64,000 nt of DNA from Membranipora membranacea (Eukaryota > Bryozoa > Gymnolaemata > Cheilostomatida > Membraniporidae): positions 11,594,001-11,658,000 of the forward strand of contig OU612073.1 of assembly GCA_914767715.1 (NCBI GenBank), read 5' to 3'. The notes under the pieces were generated by a model. The model was not told the DNA's origin, searched no databases, and saw nothing but the letters and a program-made list of their open reading frames with translations. The position numbers were made by a program, and so were the translations under genes. Shown here in pieces: positions 1 to 11,800 of this stretch. Position 1 is the first letter of the stretch. Each line of letters opens with the position of its first letter.

Positions 1-233
1 GCCTATTACTACAGGTATATAGATCATAAAAACAAGAAAATCTTTAAAAAATTGAAATGTTATTACATCGACCAAATGACCCCACTACCTAAGCCAAATA
101 ATGATTGTGCTTGCGCCTATTTAAAAACGATATTGAAAACAGAATCTATTTTGAGATCATTTTTACTGTCAAAGCTAAGTTATATATTACCTAGAAAAAA
201 TAGCAACCGAAGGTAATATGCATATAGAATAAC

Positions 234-428
234 TTACTGGGGGTTAACTTTGTTTGAGAAGCCCTCGTCAAACCAAATTCCGTAATCAGCTGTGCCAGAG
301 TCAAAGTCATCACCTCCATTGAAATAACTCATACTGTGCATTTGATCTCGCTTCTTTCTCAGCTTCGCCTCTGAAACGGAGGCCAACAGAGCTGCTGCCA
401 CAACTAGATTAAACACGGAGAGCTTCAT
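234..428 (-). CDS. First exon of a small secreted precursor
   Basis: Start chosen at the Met at 428, because from there a classical signal peptide follows (MKLSVFNLVVAAALLASVSEA); an upstream Met at 476 only adds a polar leader. Right after the predicted cleavage is the basic motif LRKKR, a likely furin/prohormone convertase site, then an acidic Gly/Asp-rich stretch (YFNGGDDFDSGTADYGIWFDEGF). The open frame ends in TAA at 234, but a perfect donor (GTAAGT) begins at 237, so the coding exon probably ends at 238 in phase 2 and the gene continues towards or beyond position 1. No convincing second exon is visible in 1-230. The layout (signal peptide, basic site, ~63 codons, phase-2 donor) matches the next gene at 4930-5117. 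Function unknown; a secreted matrix or peptide precursor is possible. Confidence 0.5.
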   Translation of the reverse strand: MKLSVFNLVVAAALLASVSEAKLRKKRDQMHSMSYFNGGDDFDSGTADYGIWFDEGFSNKVNPQ

Positions 429-833
429 GCTGCCTTTCTTCCACGTTCTGACTGCTTGGTAAAAGGTCTGACTCAACTCTGAGATGGGATAAGTTTAACA
501 TAGTTTTTTATAACAACAGGTCAACAATTAGCAATAAGAGTCATTGCTAATATTCGGATAATCTGAAAATCTGGGATCATCAAAAAACCTCATAATTATA
601 AGCCTTTGAATTAGGGATGGTAATCATTTTTAAGTATAGATTACTCTGTATAATGAACCTGCGATTATTCATCATCCAACATTTACAGCTGATTTTAGAG
701 CAGAGTGATTTATGGTATCTCTGTGTCCACCTGAATATCAAAACAAGACCATTACCGTCGGTTACACTTGTTATTGAAATTGCTTGGTGTACTGTTTTTT
801 TTTTGTGATGTAGGGTATTCAGCTGACCGTATC

Positions 834-998
834 ATCGTTGTTGTCGCTGTTGTCGCTGTTGTTGTTGTCGCTGTTGTCGCTGTTGTCGCTGTTGTCGCTG
901 TTGTTGTTGTTGTTGTCGCCGCTGTTGTCGCTGTTGTTGTTGCTGCTGTTGCTGTTACTGTTGCTGTTGTCTTCATTGTTGTTGTTGCTGTCGTCGTC
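834..998. repeat. GTT/GTC/GCT triplet microsatellite
   Basis: About 165 bp of almost uninterrupted GTT, GTC and GCT triplets, with a nine-base higher-order unit (GTTGTCGCT) in the left half. All frames through it give low-complexity poly-Val/Ala, Leu/Ser or Thr/Ala strings, so the long open frames here are not genes. Confidence 0.9.
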
Positions 999-1051
999 AA
1001 TCCATGTAACGACAGGAGATAAGATTGGATTGGTACATGAAAATGAACATT

Positions 1052-1237
1052 TTAAATTCTGTTGTTAGCTGACATGTAGTATGGAAACAAGCTCTTTAAA
1101 CGCTTTTGTGTCCTGCACTTTGGTGGGCGATAGATGGTATGTAGGCAAGAAGATACCTTTGCACAGTTTAAAACAACACGACTAAAAGGAGGATGGTCTT
1201 CATCGGACGCAATTCTGTTAAAAACAGTTTTAGACAT
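1052..1237 (-). mobile_element. LINE reverse-transcriptase ORF, C-terminal fragment
   Basis: On the minus strand about 60 codons read as the tail end of a non-LTR retrotransposon ORF: IASDEDHPPFSRVV, then PPKCRTQKRLKSLFPYYM, the DxxHP...R..RT.R...S..P arrangement typical of the extreme C-terminus of such polyproteins. A second copy of the same ~110 bp lies at 40455-40566. No RT core is attached, so both are 5'-truncated remnants. Confidence 0.6.
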
Positions 1238-1319
1238 CTCAGAGATAAAATCACAGAGGGTAGGCAGCTCTAAAAATTCAGGTTTGTACTGTGGAGTCAG
1301 CTTGCTACCTCATGTTTAA

Positions 1320-3206
1320 ATAAAAGTTGAGCAGTACTTTTTAAAAAGCTGTCTTCCGTATCGTGATGGCATGTGGTGACGCACTCACTGCCTCGGAGGA
1401 CATCATTTCATGTTTCTCTTTAGATCCCTACAGCTCATATATGCTTATTATGTCTATTATATCGGTTTAAACGCTGATCTTTTTTGATATAGATATAAAT
1501 TATTTAATGATGGTTGTTTCAACATCTAGCTCTCAAGGTGTGATGCAATTGCACTTGAGGACAGATTTTAGTTTAGCCTAGCTGTTTTCAATTTTAAAAA
1601 GAGACGGCTATTGATCCATCCATATCAAGAGGTTGTGGTATGGCAAAAACAATTCCTATTTGTGATATTCAGATGGGATAGCTGTAGAGCTACTGGCTAA
1701 TAAACACAGATTCTCCAAGCAAACATTTTACCTATACTGTATAGTGTAGTGTATAATGTAGTATAGTGTAGGTGTTCAGAAAAAACGCTCATAATTAGCT
1801 TGGTCCTTGTAACAGCATGCTTTGATTATTCTTCACATAGATATAATGTGACGTCAAATTATCTGGAGTAAGTTTGTGGGAAGTTTAGATAGATAATAAT
1901 AAGATTGTATGCTCTGAATTTCTCATTTTGGCAGTAATAAATGTTTTCATCTTCAAAGTTTAGTTGAAGTATGAAATATTCTAGATCAACTCTACCACAA
2001 TAAAATGTGCTTTGTCATGACTCATCCTGTAAATTATCAGCTGTTTCTATTAGGTATGTATTAAGTATCATGCTCTTTATATTAGGTAAGTATGAAGTAT
2101 AACACTTTTCTATATCAACTCTACCGCAATGACAATATTGCAACAAAATACGCTTAGTCAGGACTCAGCAGATAAGAAACAAATTAGATGGACTTATCCA
2201 CCATTATCTCCTGTATTATTGGTCGATTAGTACCCCATTAGTACACCACAATAAAAATATTAACAAACAATCAACACATTCGATAACAGGATTATGAAAA
2301 GATCAAAATGCATATGAGACTCATGAGTTGGCAGAAGGTTGATCTGTAACAACACGTGCCAGGTTAAGTATGGTAAGCTGATCTATACTTCAAGGGTACG
2401 GTAATCTTCTGGAGGCGAATGAGATAGATTGTTTTGGTATTGTTCCAGGGTTCACAATAAAGGTGTTTCTTTTACAACTTTTGTGTTCTGCACGGAGTAA
2501 ATGCTAAAAAAGTATGGTAGCTGTCATAAAAAGACTTCCAGATTCATTTTTTTCTTATTTTACCCCTTCTTTATGCTCACCTGAGACAGTGCAGTGTCTT
2601 ATTTAGAACTCAACTACATTGACGAGCATGCCGATAAAAAATTGCCCCTTAACTATACAATACTATAACTACATAACTATAATACAAAAATGCTGTGATT
2701 TGTTTAGGTGCTCATACTCGTCGCCAAAAGAATATCTAGGTTTGTGGTTTACAAGCCATAGAAATGCAGCAATAATTCATGCAGAATATGTATTAAGCAT
2801 TTTTATAGAGCTCACTGTATTCGTTCAAATGATGAGATCTGAGAACATGCGCAATAATCTCAGTAAAAATTGGTCTTGCTGAAGCGGAGCCAGGTCTTGC
2901 GTAAATAACCATTACTGTCAATACCCACCAATATCATGGATTTTTTAATGTATGGTGGTATATAGCTGTGAGATGAAAGAGACTTAGTGGTGGAGCAAAC
3001 ACACCCAGTCTAGTTTGGGCAACCTTTTAAGGCTTCTTCTTGAGTTCGATCATTAATTAACTTCTGTTAATGTCCCTGCAAAACTATGTATTTAGCCACT
3101 TTTGTATTAAATGACATACCAGGCGCCTTGTAAGTGAGAGCCAATAAATTATTGGGAACATCATCCCTCAAAGCAATTCTAGTCTGTCATTGTTCTGTAT
3201 ACAAAC
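1320..3206. other. Spacer without recognised genes
   Basis: AT-rich spacer. Only short open frames on either strand, with no domain, plausible exon chain or clear repeat recognised. The right end contains the probable polyadenylation signal (AATAAA on the minus strand, 3207-3212) of the Pro-rich gene. Confidence 0.4.
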
Positions 3207-3336
3207 TTTATTTAATTATTTCAAATGACATTAATATTAAATAATCAGTAATATGATATGTTTATTAACGTTTAGATTTATACTAACAGTGAAAAACTAA
3301 CACAGCGATACTTTGAAAGATATTTTGATTACTATC

Positions 3337-5117
3337 TCAAATTAAATAAAAACTTCTATTAATATCCCCAATGTTGAGGAGCTGTGGGCTGATAACTTGG
3401 TACTGGTACGGGATCAGGACAGTGAGGGACAGGGGCGTAACTGTCTTGGGAGTGATTGGGTGCAGGGGCGTGACTGTCTTGGGAATGATTGGGTGCAGGG
3501 GTATGACTGTCCACTGAGTGGTAGGGAGGAGGGGCATAAGGATATGCCGTAGTGGGATAGGGAGCATGACTGTCTTGGGAGTGGTGGGGTGGAGGGGGTA
3601 ACTGTCTTGAGCGTGGTGTGGTGGCTGGGCGTAGTCGTCTCCAGAATGGTGGGACTCAGGGGCGTAAGGATATGTCATAGTGTAATAGGGTGCATAAGTT
3701 GTTTTTGTTGGCGCCCACGGTGCAGGAGCGTGACTGTCTTGCGAGTAGTGTGGAGTTGGTGCATGTGCGTATGCTGTCGTGGGATAAGGTGGGTAGGTTG
3801 GTTCGGGATACACTGTTGCATGCTCTATCACTGCATATGGAGGAGCTGTTGCGATGATAACACTGAAAAGAAATGAAAAATTTTGACATTATTAATGTGG
3901 TAATGTAGTTGTTATTAAAAGGCTAAGGAAATTGACTTGATCTCGATGCAATATTAACAATTTGTAGTTCTGTTGAGGTATTTTGTGGGCATTTCCTGTC
4001 CAATTTAAACGATTACAATTTCTTTCTTAATTTTGGAGAGCAGATTGGAGGGATGGTTTTATTTTTTTAATCCAGGAAGAGGCATTCCTGTAATATAATT
4101 ACACTTGATAATTTTTCTGATTGGATAGATTATCTGGATCTTGTCATGAAATTGTTGCTGCCTAAATGGGAATCTCTACTCTGGACTGGTGCCATGAGAT
4201 ATCTTTGGTCTACTCTGTGATATCTCTTTTATTTTTATAAGTGTGCTTGTTAAAATATTGTCGCACTGATAACAAATTACTAGAGTTACTCCGAAAATGA
4301 GCTTGGGTTAGTATGTGTTTTTTTACTAATTTTTCCCACGTCTTCCCTGAGGGGTTTTTTGCAGAACATTTGTTAGCTCAACAAACCAAAGAATGTCTCA
4401 GCTCTGTCCAAACCAATCAAATATAAATCTTGAGCATACATTCCGAAATGCTGTAATATCAACAAGGTAAATTTCTACCATCAGTTTGTGTGAAATGTAA
4501 ATTCTTGTGTTTAGAGAGCGACCATTAATTCCCAACTGGGCAGATAATCCTTTATAGCTCTTGCTTACTCAGCATAAAAATGTGCAATTAACCTGACTAA
4601 CCCACACCTTAATCTTTATCACTATAAGCTATATAACCATATAAAAAGATCGTCAAAAATTTAGTCAGATAGACTAAATACATTTAATAGCAGGATTTTG
4701 CTCTTAATCGGCAAAATAGAGAAACCTGTGCATGTTGGATCATGGAACCAACAATCAAGATTGGTCTCAAAATTGAACATAACCCAACTACGCTGCTTGC
4801 ATACCTGTCATCAGGCAGTTGTAAATTACAAAAACACTGTCCAATCATCTCAATATACCAAAGATATTTTTCGGGGTTGATGGAGCTTATTGGGAAAGCA
4901 ATCGGTTATTAAATGACTATGTTACTCACGGCAGCTGGCATAACTCGGGTCGGAAAAAGCAATTGTCGAAAGGATTTCCATATGAGCCTCTTCCAAACAC
5001 TGAAGAGCCGTGGCTGCCACCAAATCCAGACCCAAAAATGAATCTACGAAACCTGCTGGCTCCAAAGGTGCATGTCACAAGCAAGGCAGCAAGAATGTAA
5101 GAAGAATACGACCTCAT
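3337..5117 (-). CDS. Secreted Pro/Tyr/His-rich repeat protein, two exons, frameshifted
   Basis: Exon 1 (4930-5117) starts with a signal peptide (MRSYSSYILAALLVTCTFG), then SRFRR, a possible furin site, and a Gly/Ser/Phe-rich part with two Cys. It ends in phase 2 at a GTGAGT donor. Exon 2 (from 3862 down) has a good pyrimidine-rich acceptor and joins in frame. It encodes degenerate repeats with the core HYSQDSHAPAP plus YPTTAY. As written, the frame leaves the repeat register near 3594-3600 and ends at 3337 (237 aa in total). Allowing for one missing base there, the repeat pattern continues for ~78 more residues to a TAA at 3359-3361. AATAAA lies ~150 nt beyond the stop. Tyr/His/Pro repeats in secreted proteins are common in cross-linked extracellular matrices; that role is inference. 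Confidence 0.6.
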
Positions 5118-5614
5118 CTTAAGAGCGCTAGGCAGATTCTGTACTTGTATTAAAAAAATATCTGAACTCAGGAAAAGGCTATTAGTTTTAATTTTATTAC
5201 TCCTAGGGTTTTCTATTCTACCTGTACTCGTTTAGTTTATTCATGAAGATGATGTGGAAGTGCATAATATGATTTGTACCCTAATATATATTGTGAAGAT
5301 TAATGGATTATCTATTATTTTTTTGTAAAGCCATAATGGCTGTATTGGAATTTAACTTTGCCCCTCCCTCGGGGCCTAATTTCATGAAAGATCGTACCAG
5401 GTAGATCCCTTTGACGACGGTAAAATGGGTGTGTCAGGGCACAGCAACTTCTTGTGTAAATTTATGATGATTGTGCTAATCCGCAAACAATCTATTTGGT
5501 TGAGTTTATCTTATCAACAGTGATATATATTGCGGTGTTATGAAGGGTAAGGAGCATTCCAATCGTGTTTTTAAAAGTTTCTTATTGAGATTCTTTGCCA
5601 ATGATTTATCTTAA

Positions 5615-6932
5615 GGTCATGCCTCGCCTACCGGTCCGATTTCCTTGATTTTTCATTCTAATTGAAGATATTCCTTGTTTAGCAATTTCCAAACCCTCAA
5701 TTGTCTTTAATTTAATTTCTTATGTATGTGATGGCAATTTATGAAATTTAAGCCACCGCTGCCCATGCAAAAGAATAGGAGCTGTCAATAATTGGGAGCA
5801 TCTGGCTCAGACGCCTCACAACCATTTATCGTATCAAGCCAGGATTGGCAGCGCAAAGTAGTCCCAATAAAATTAATTTGTGATAATTAATGCTAGGAAC
5901 AAGCCTTGACATGAATTTCAAGTACTAGAGAAGGAAAGTTCTATAATAACAGACAGGAATTAATAAGCCAGCTTGTGAACTGTTGTAAAATGCACCAAAA
6001 TGACTGGATTTTAGAGACTTATATTACTACGCCAAATCTTGTGCAGAAATATATCAGGCAAAAAACCATAAATGTTTGGATTTTCCTCTGTATTCATGAG
6101 GCATTTATTTCAATTCGAGTAGAGATTTTGATATGGAACTTGGGAATATACAAAAAGGATATGTTTGTAGGGAGATCCCATGCAATTGTTCACTCAATAT
6201 ATTATATTTTATTTGAAGATAGCCTGGCAAAAAGAATATCGAGTTTACAGCCTGCCTCTGGAAAACTGCATGATAGGCATTCTTATTATACCCCTTCTCC
6301 AACATGAAAATTTTATTTGGTCCAAAATAAATGCGTAGTGCCCTCACCAAGGCTTTGGAGGATGCCCCTAGCAGGAAAAATATTGCGGTCTCAGTACTGT
6401 TTTCACATATTTATAATTCTCGTTTGTACAGCAAAGGGGCATTTTAGTCAAAAATTTGACTAGTTTAGGAGTAAGATAATTCAAAATTTCCAACTGGCAC
6501 ATCAATTTTTTTTCATCAATTATACTGGTCAGCACTGGTCTAGTGAGGGCACTAGGGTAATCACATTTCTCCACCTTGGACAGCAATTGACACAGCTCAC
6601 TTTCTTTATAGCATTGTCAACACTTATGGTTTAGCTATCAGTATCTGAATTTGAATGCCGATTTTTTCCAAGTCAAATCAAGCATTGAACATTATTGTTG
6701 TTATCGCTGGATGATACAAGGTAGTCTTTATGTATTAACTGCACTTTTTGCTCCAAGAACTTGCAATGTCTTTCAATATGGACGTTAGTGACAATAGGTT
6801 TTGACATCTTGCTGAAATTCAGTGACGCATCATGACGTCACATAATGGCGTAACGTTGCCAAATTTTGGGTTTAGACTTCTTTGATCATGTGGATTGAGA
6901 AACCCCAAAAAAAATTTTGGCGAGGCATGACC
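5615..6932. mobile_element. TTAA-flanked non-autonomous DNA element, 1.3 kb
   Basis: A 14-bp perfect terminal inverted repeat, GGTCATGCCTCGCC at the left and its complement at the right, each flanked by TTAA (5611-5614 and 6933-6936). TTAA target duplications are used by piggyBac and Kolobok transposases. The interior has only short open frames without transposase motifs, so it is non-autonomous. It shares the stretch TTTATTTGGTCCAAAA with the element at 18569-19671. Confidence 0.75.
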
Positions 6933-6936
6933 TTAA

Positions 6937-8520
6937 AGCATTTAGAACGAAATAATGAACTAGATGTCCCAATTTCTAGCTTCTGGTCTTGTGTCTGACA
7001 TATATTAATATTCTTATCTTCAGTCTGATTGCGCAAATGGGAGATTTCACTCTCAAAATCTTACCACAATGCAAAGTAATCAGTCAATTTTTTACCTGAT
7101 TTGTCGTTCAGATCCAATGCAACAGAAAAAATGTAAGTCTGCAATAATATTTATGGCGACGACTAGTTTCTTTTAAGGAGGCTGTACTGTACATCGCAAT
7201 ATCTTTTTCTTTCTATTACAATAAACTAACTAACTCTATCGCTAGGAATTAAAAAAACAGTGATAAATATTCACAAGACAGATATGAAACAGGACAAGCA
7301 CAGCGGCGGCAGGAAAGCTTAACTCAAGCATTGTGTGAGCTGGGAATAGTCTATGATGTCTTTTGAGGTCAACCAAGAACATTTTTTATCACATCCTTAG
7401 ACCATTAGTACAGTATTTACGGTCTGATAAACCATCAAATAAATAGTCAGATTACTTTTAGTTAGGGTCGCAGAACATGATCCATGGATTTAGTTTGTTT
7501 ATGGTGCATTTAATCCCAGATTAATTAAAAACTCAGAATCCCCCAATTCTCCTACATCATTTGTCTGGCTTTTGAATCTGGTAGCTTATCCCATTCTACT
7601 ATGGGTCTTCATATAACTGTTGGAGTGTTTCAGGCAAGGGATTCTACTAAAGGTCTTCATATAACTGTAGAAGGGATTCAGGCCAGGGATTTTGGGATAG
7701 TTATATCATAAACTCCCTTGTCAAGCTGATCTTAATTCATGAAATAACTTTGTTCACCATTAATCATCAAACGCCAAAGAAAGTACCTCATAAATATTCT
7801 TCGGCTCAATGCAAGCTGGCATGAACAACAATGGTTCGACACAATTGGCCATGTCCATCCAAAATGCTATAGCCCCTGGGTTTCAGAAGTGTCACCCTAG
7901 TTGCTGAACCAGACCCTCTATTTCGAAACAATAGATTTTCAGTTGAAAATGCAAGGTTTCTGTGTCGTTGTTTTGACAAACTTTGATGTTCAACCACTCA
8001 TTCCTCAAAATTTATAACACATTTTATGGCACGATTATTTGATGTTTTTCAGAGTTGTCTACTGTTTGCATAAGGGTTGATAACTCCCTACAAACTTTTG
8101 GACCTAATTCCTTTTGCAAAGCTGAAAAATTTGTAGAACTTCTAGTAGCATCACAATTTAATGCTTCAACTATGTTGTCCACTGTTGGCATAAGGGTGGA
8201 TAACTCCTTGTGTAGCAGCTAAAGACTATAAGCAGAGCGGTCTCATCATCATGGCTTTGTGTTGTTGAGGAAAGGTGACTTAATTACAAAGTCCCTTCAG
8301 CATCTGATTTATCAATCATTGGTTTTGTTCGCCACGAACTTGTAAAGAGCGGGAAAGGTAATAAAAAAACATTGAAGTCAAGAGCATCAGAGCTTAGAGG
8401 ACAACTTTTCAAGGAACTTAGACAGGAATATTTTCAACCTAATGACCTGAATTTTCCACAAAGTACTGAATTTTCACTTTGTGTGGAGTGAAGCTATGGA
8501 TATCTAGAGCCAAGATAAAT
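6937..8520. other. Spacer downstream of the GT31 gene, with a short tandem repeat
   Basis: No gene recognised. A 48-bp unit is present twice in tandem at 7593-7640 and 7641-7688 (core GGTCTTCATATAACTGT). A looser pair (core CATAAGGGT.GATAACTCC) lies near 8065-8100 and 8180-8215. A minus-strand AATAAA at 8521-8526 may be the polyadenylation signal of the GT31 gene. Confidence 0.4.
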
Positions 8521-8865
8521 TTTATTGTGAAAGAAATTAAATTCGAACACTATTTATAATTATTTACACAAAATAGTGAGTCAATGATACTAGAAAAAGG
8601 TATTTTAAATCTACAAAAGACTGCTCAGGGCTTTAGATCCTAATTTTGCAGCAACCTGAGACTATGGCATACCCGTCTGACCATTGCGTTATTTTTTCTT
8701 CTCATATTGAAGAGAAATAGAATATTTCATAGACATGACACAATTGCGCACTACAATGTGTAGAAGTCGTAGCACCTCAATAAAAACAGTTTTGATTATC
8801 ACCCGCATATTCGTTTTGGAAAGTGGTACCAAAGTTTTTAAACTGCGGCCACTGAGAAACAAAAG

Positions 8866-11800
8866 CTAGATATCCTCTTGTTTTAGATGTTGCTGTTGAC
8901 CGTATTCCTTATATATGTGTTCTACTTCGTTAAGCTTTCCAAAGCGATGTGAGCCAATCAGCTTCTTATTCCGGCTGTCTGACATTTTAGGCACATTGAA
9001 GTATGACGGCAGCAGGTGTCCCATATCAGTGGGGACAACTCCAACTTTCTTAGCGACAATGCCAAAGAACACATCGTCAAATTGGTAATATTTAGTGAAC
9101 TGTGAGGCTACATAAAACTTTTCAGCTACATCCACACTGAGCAATATCGCGCCTGCAGTCACAAATGGCGGATACTGGCTAAACAGGTATTCCGAAAGGC
9201 TGACATAGTGTTTATGGAGTGGTAGACGGAATGGCTGAGAGTCCCACCAGGTTTTCCCGCCATATAGTCCCTCAGGTTTGTTAATGTATTTGATGTATGC
9301 CACAAGGTTATGTATGTTCAAAGAGTAATCGCCATCTATTAACAGTATGTAACTCGTCATAGACCGGCAGCGCTCGGCAGCGTATTTAAGTGAAGTCATC
9401 GTCTTATAAGTGTTGTGTTTGTATGAGTCAATAAAGTCAGCTTGTAAAATGTCACCAAAAGTTCCCGACTCATGATCCAAGTTTTTCTTACAGTCAGACT
9501 TATCAGCTCCCGAACACTGACCTGAAATATGGATAAAGTATATAACAGGGGATATGAGGTCAATATTTTCTTTATTTATGTTGCCCATAAGTTAGGATAG
9601 CCCAGAAACTGTAGTACTGTCTGCCAAAGGATCAACCTACTATCCAAGTCTGAAGAGTAGTGTGGGCTGCTAGCTACCGCCTAGCCTTGTCACGTTCCCA
9701 TTTTTGTAAAAACATAAAAAATGGCCGTGTGACAGAGTTAGCACACTGCAAAAACAAAACACTGGTCCAGCGCAACAAACTGCTAACTGCTAAGAAATCC
9801 AAATAATGGGCCTTATTCTGGATTGTAATATGTTGCCGATTTCGATTACATGATTACATGTTTACAAAGGACTCCGCAATGCCATTCACATGAAAAAATT
9901 ATTTATCAAAACATATATACAAGTTAGCCATTAGCAGTTTGTTCTGATGCACCAGTGTTTTGTTTCTGCAGTATTCTAGCCTTGTTATACGGCTATTTTT
10001 ATGTTTTAACTTAAGAAAAAAGATGGCAGCGTGACAAGGCTAGCAGTGTGCACTTTGCAGTCTTTTTTATTTTCCACGTACTGCTGTCTCTATTTGACAA
10101 CTCAATCGTATCCACACCATGACCCTGCCAGAAAAATTCAATAACATTTGTGATTGATCATCTGACAGTAGAACATTTGTCAAATCAAATAACAGACACT
10201 AATATAATAGACAGTTTTCTGAGCTCTTATTTATGCCTCAATTCGGAGTTGTCCTCTCTCCAGTGTGGTACTTTTAAACCACGCCGCATAGGAAAAACCT
10301 GCTGAGAGAGGGTTATCTTGAAAACCTCTTATGTTAGCATAAAAATGATTTTTTATTCAGAGTTTGCACCATTTAAAACGCTGTGACACAGGGTTTCCAA
10401 ATCATTGGAGGCTTGAATGTTAATTTATATTAATTTTAGTGATGAAACTCCTGAAAAATTCTGCCAAATTGTCCGGAAAACAGGCAGAAAATGCTATAAT
10501 CGACTATCCAAATACTAAATTTATTTCCCAAACTATATCCATATGAGTTTTCAACATCATTAGCATGAGCTGTGTTTGGTGTGGTACGACACATTTAACC
10601 TACCTACCAACACAGAAAACAAGAGCTAGCTAAAGCTGTGGCTAAACACGCGTATTTCTCATAGGATTGGAGCACTTTTAGTATGGCCAGTGGCATAGGA
10701 TAGCCAGGTTATACCTTGTAGCACCTTGACCAAGTCATAGTATATCTAAAAATTTCCCAATTCTATGAAAAATAAGGCGTTGATAGCCAGACCTTTATGT
10801 TATCATGTTTGTGTTCAGGTTACCCAGTTTGCCAAGGACTTCCTCATACTCTAAAGGAGAGGAGATAAGTAGTCAAAGTGCTCAGAGGCCTACATGGAGA
10901 GTTAGTCGCATTACATTATCAAATACCCAATTGGGTGTTTGATAATGTAATGCGACTAACTGGCAATGCAGCCGTCTGTGCACTTTGAGTAGGAGACAAG
11001 TAATGAAGTTTAGTATACAAACAAACCGACGACGAACGCATATCTGTAACCCTCATTGTTTAGGGTCTTTATCCAAGATCTCCTCAGTACTTCTCGATTC
11101 ACTGAATCCTCTACTCGAGTTTTGATTAGTACAGTCAATAACTTAGAATCTGGTTAAACAAAAAACAAGATCTTTATTACATAGATACTCTAGTCAAGTA
11201 TTGATAAAAAGTACTGTGGGCATCTTAGAATCTAAAAATAGACATTATTTGTTCTACTACTTTATGAGCTGTCAGATAACGAGGCAATACAAGCTGTTCT
11301 TATCAGGGGAGGGGTTGTGCGTCCCCTACACATCCCGCTAAAACATATTGTGCACTCACTCCATGGCAACACTGATAAGCACTTACTAACAAAATTAGTT
11401 AAGCAGCTACACCTAATTAGTTCACTGGTACGCTGGTATCCTAAGTCATAAGTAATATTATACTGTTAGCCCAGGATAGCAGATGTTCCAAAATGAGGCT
11501 CGATACAATCTTTATCATGTGGGATTGACATGTTATATATTATTGTCTTTTCCAGTGCCATGTTTTTAAGCGCTGATTACCATTCACAATTTATTTCGAT
11601 TTCCCGCCCGCATAACATTTGGTTATTTTGAGACTGAGCCCCAGAGACTCTTGCCCATGCTAGCTGGCCCCAGCTTACTTTAACATACAGATAGTGTATA
11701 ACAATATATACCAAGGCTATAGTTTAGGAAAAATGGTAGGGGAGGCAAAAATGCTTAAGGGGGTGAAGTAACACAAGGTTGAGTATTGTAAGCTCCTCCT

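Noticed and set aside
752-1068. Open frames of 76-84 codons on both strands over the triplet repeat
   Set aside because: They are translations of a GTT/GTC/GCT microsatellite in several frames, with no start context or splice context.
5975-6586. Several open frames of 70-110 codons inside the TTAA element
   Set aside because: No transposase motifs, overlapping frames on both strands, and biased simple composition; treated as chance open frames.
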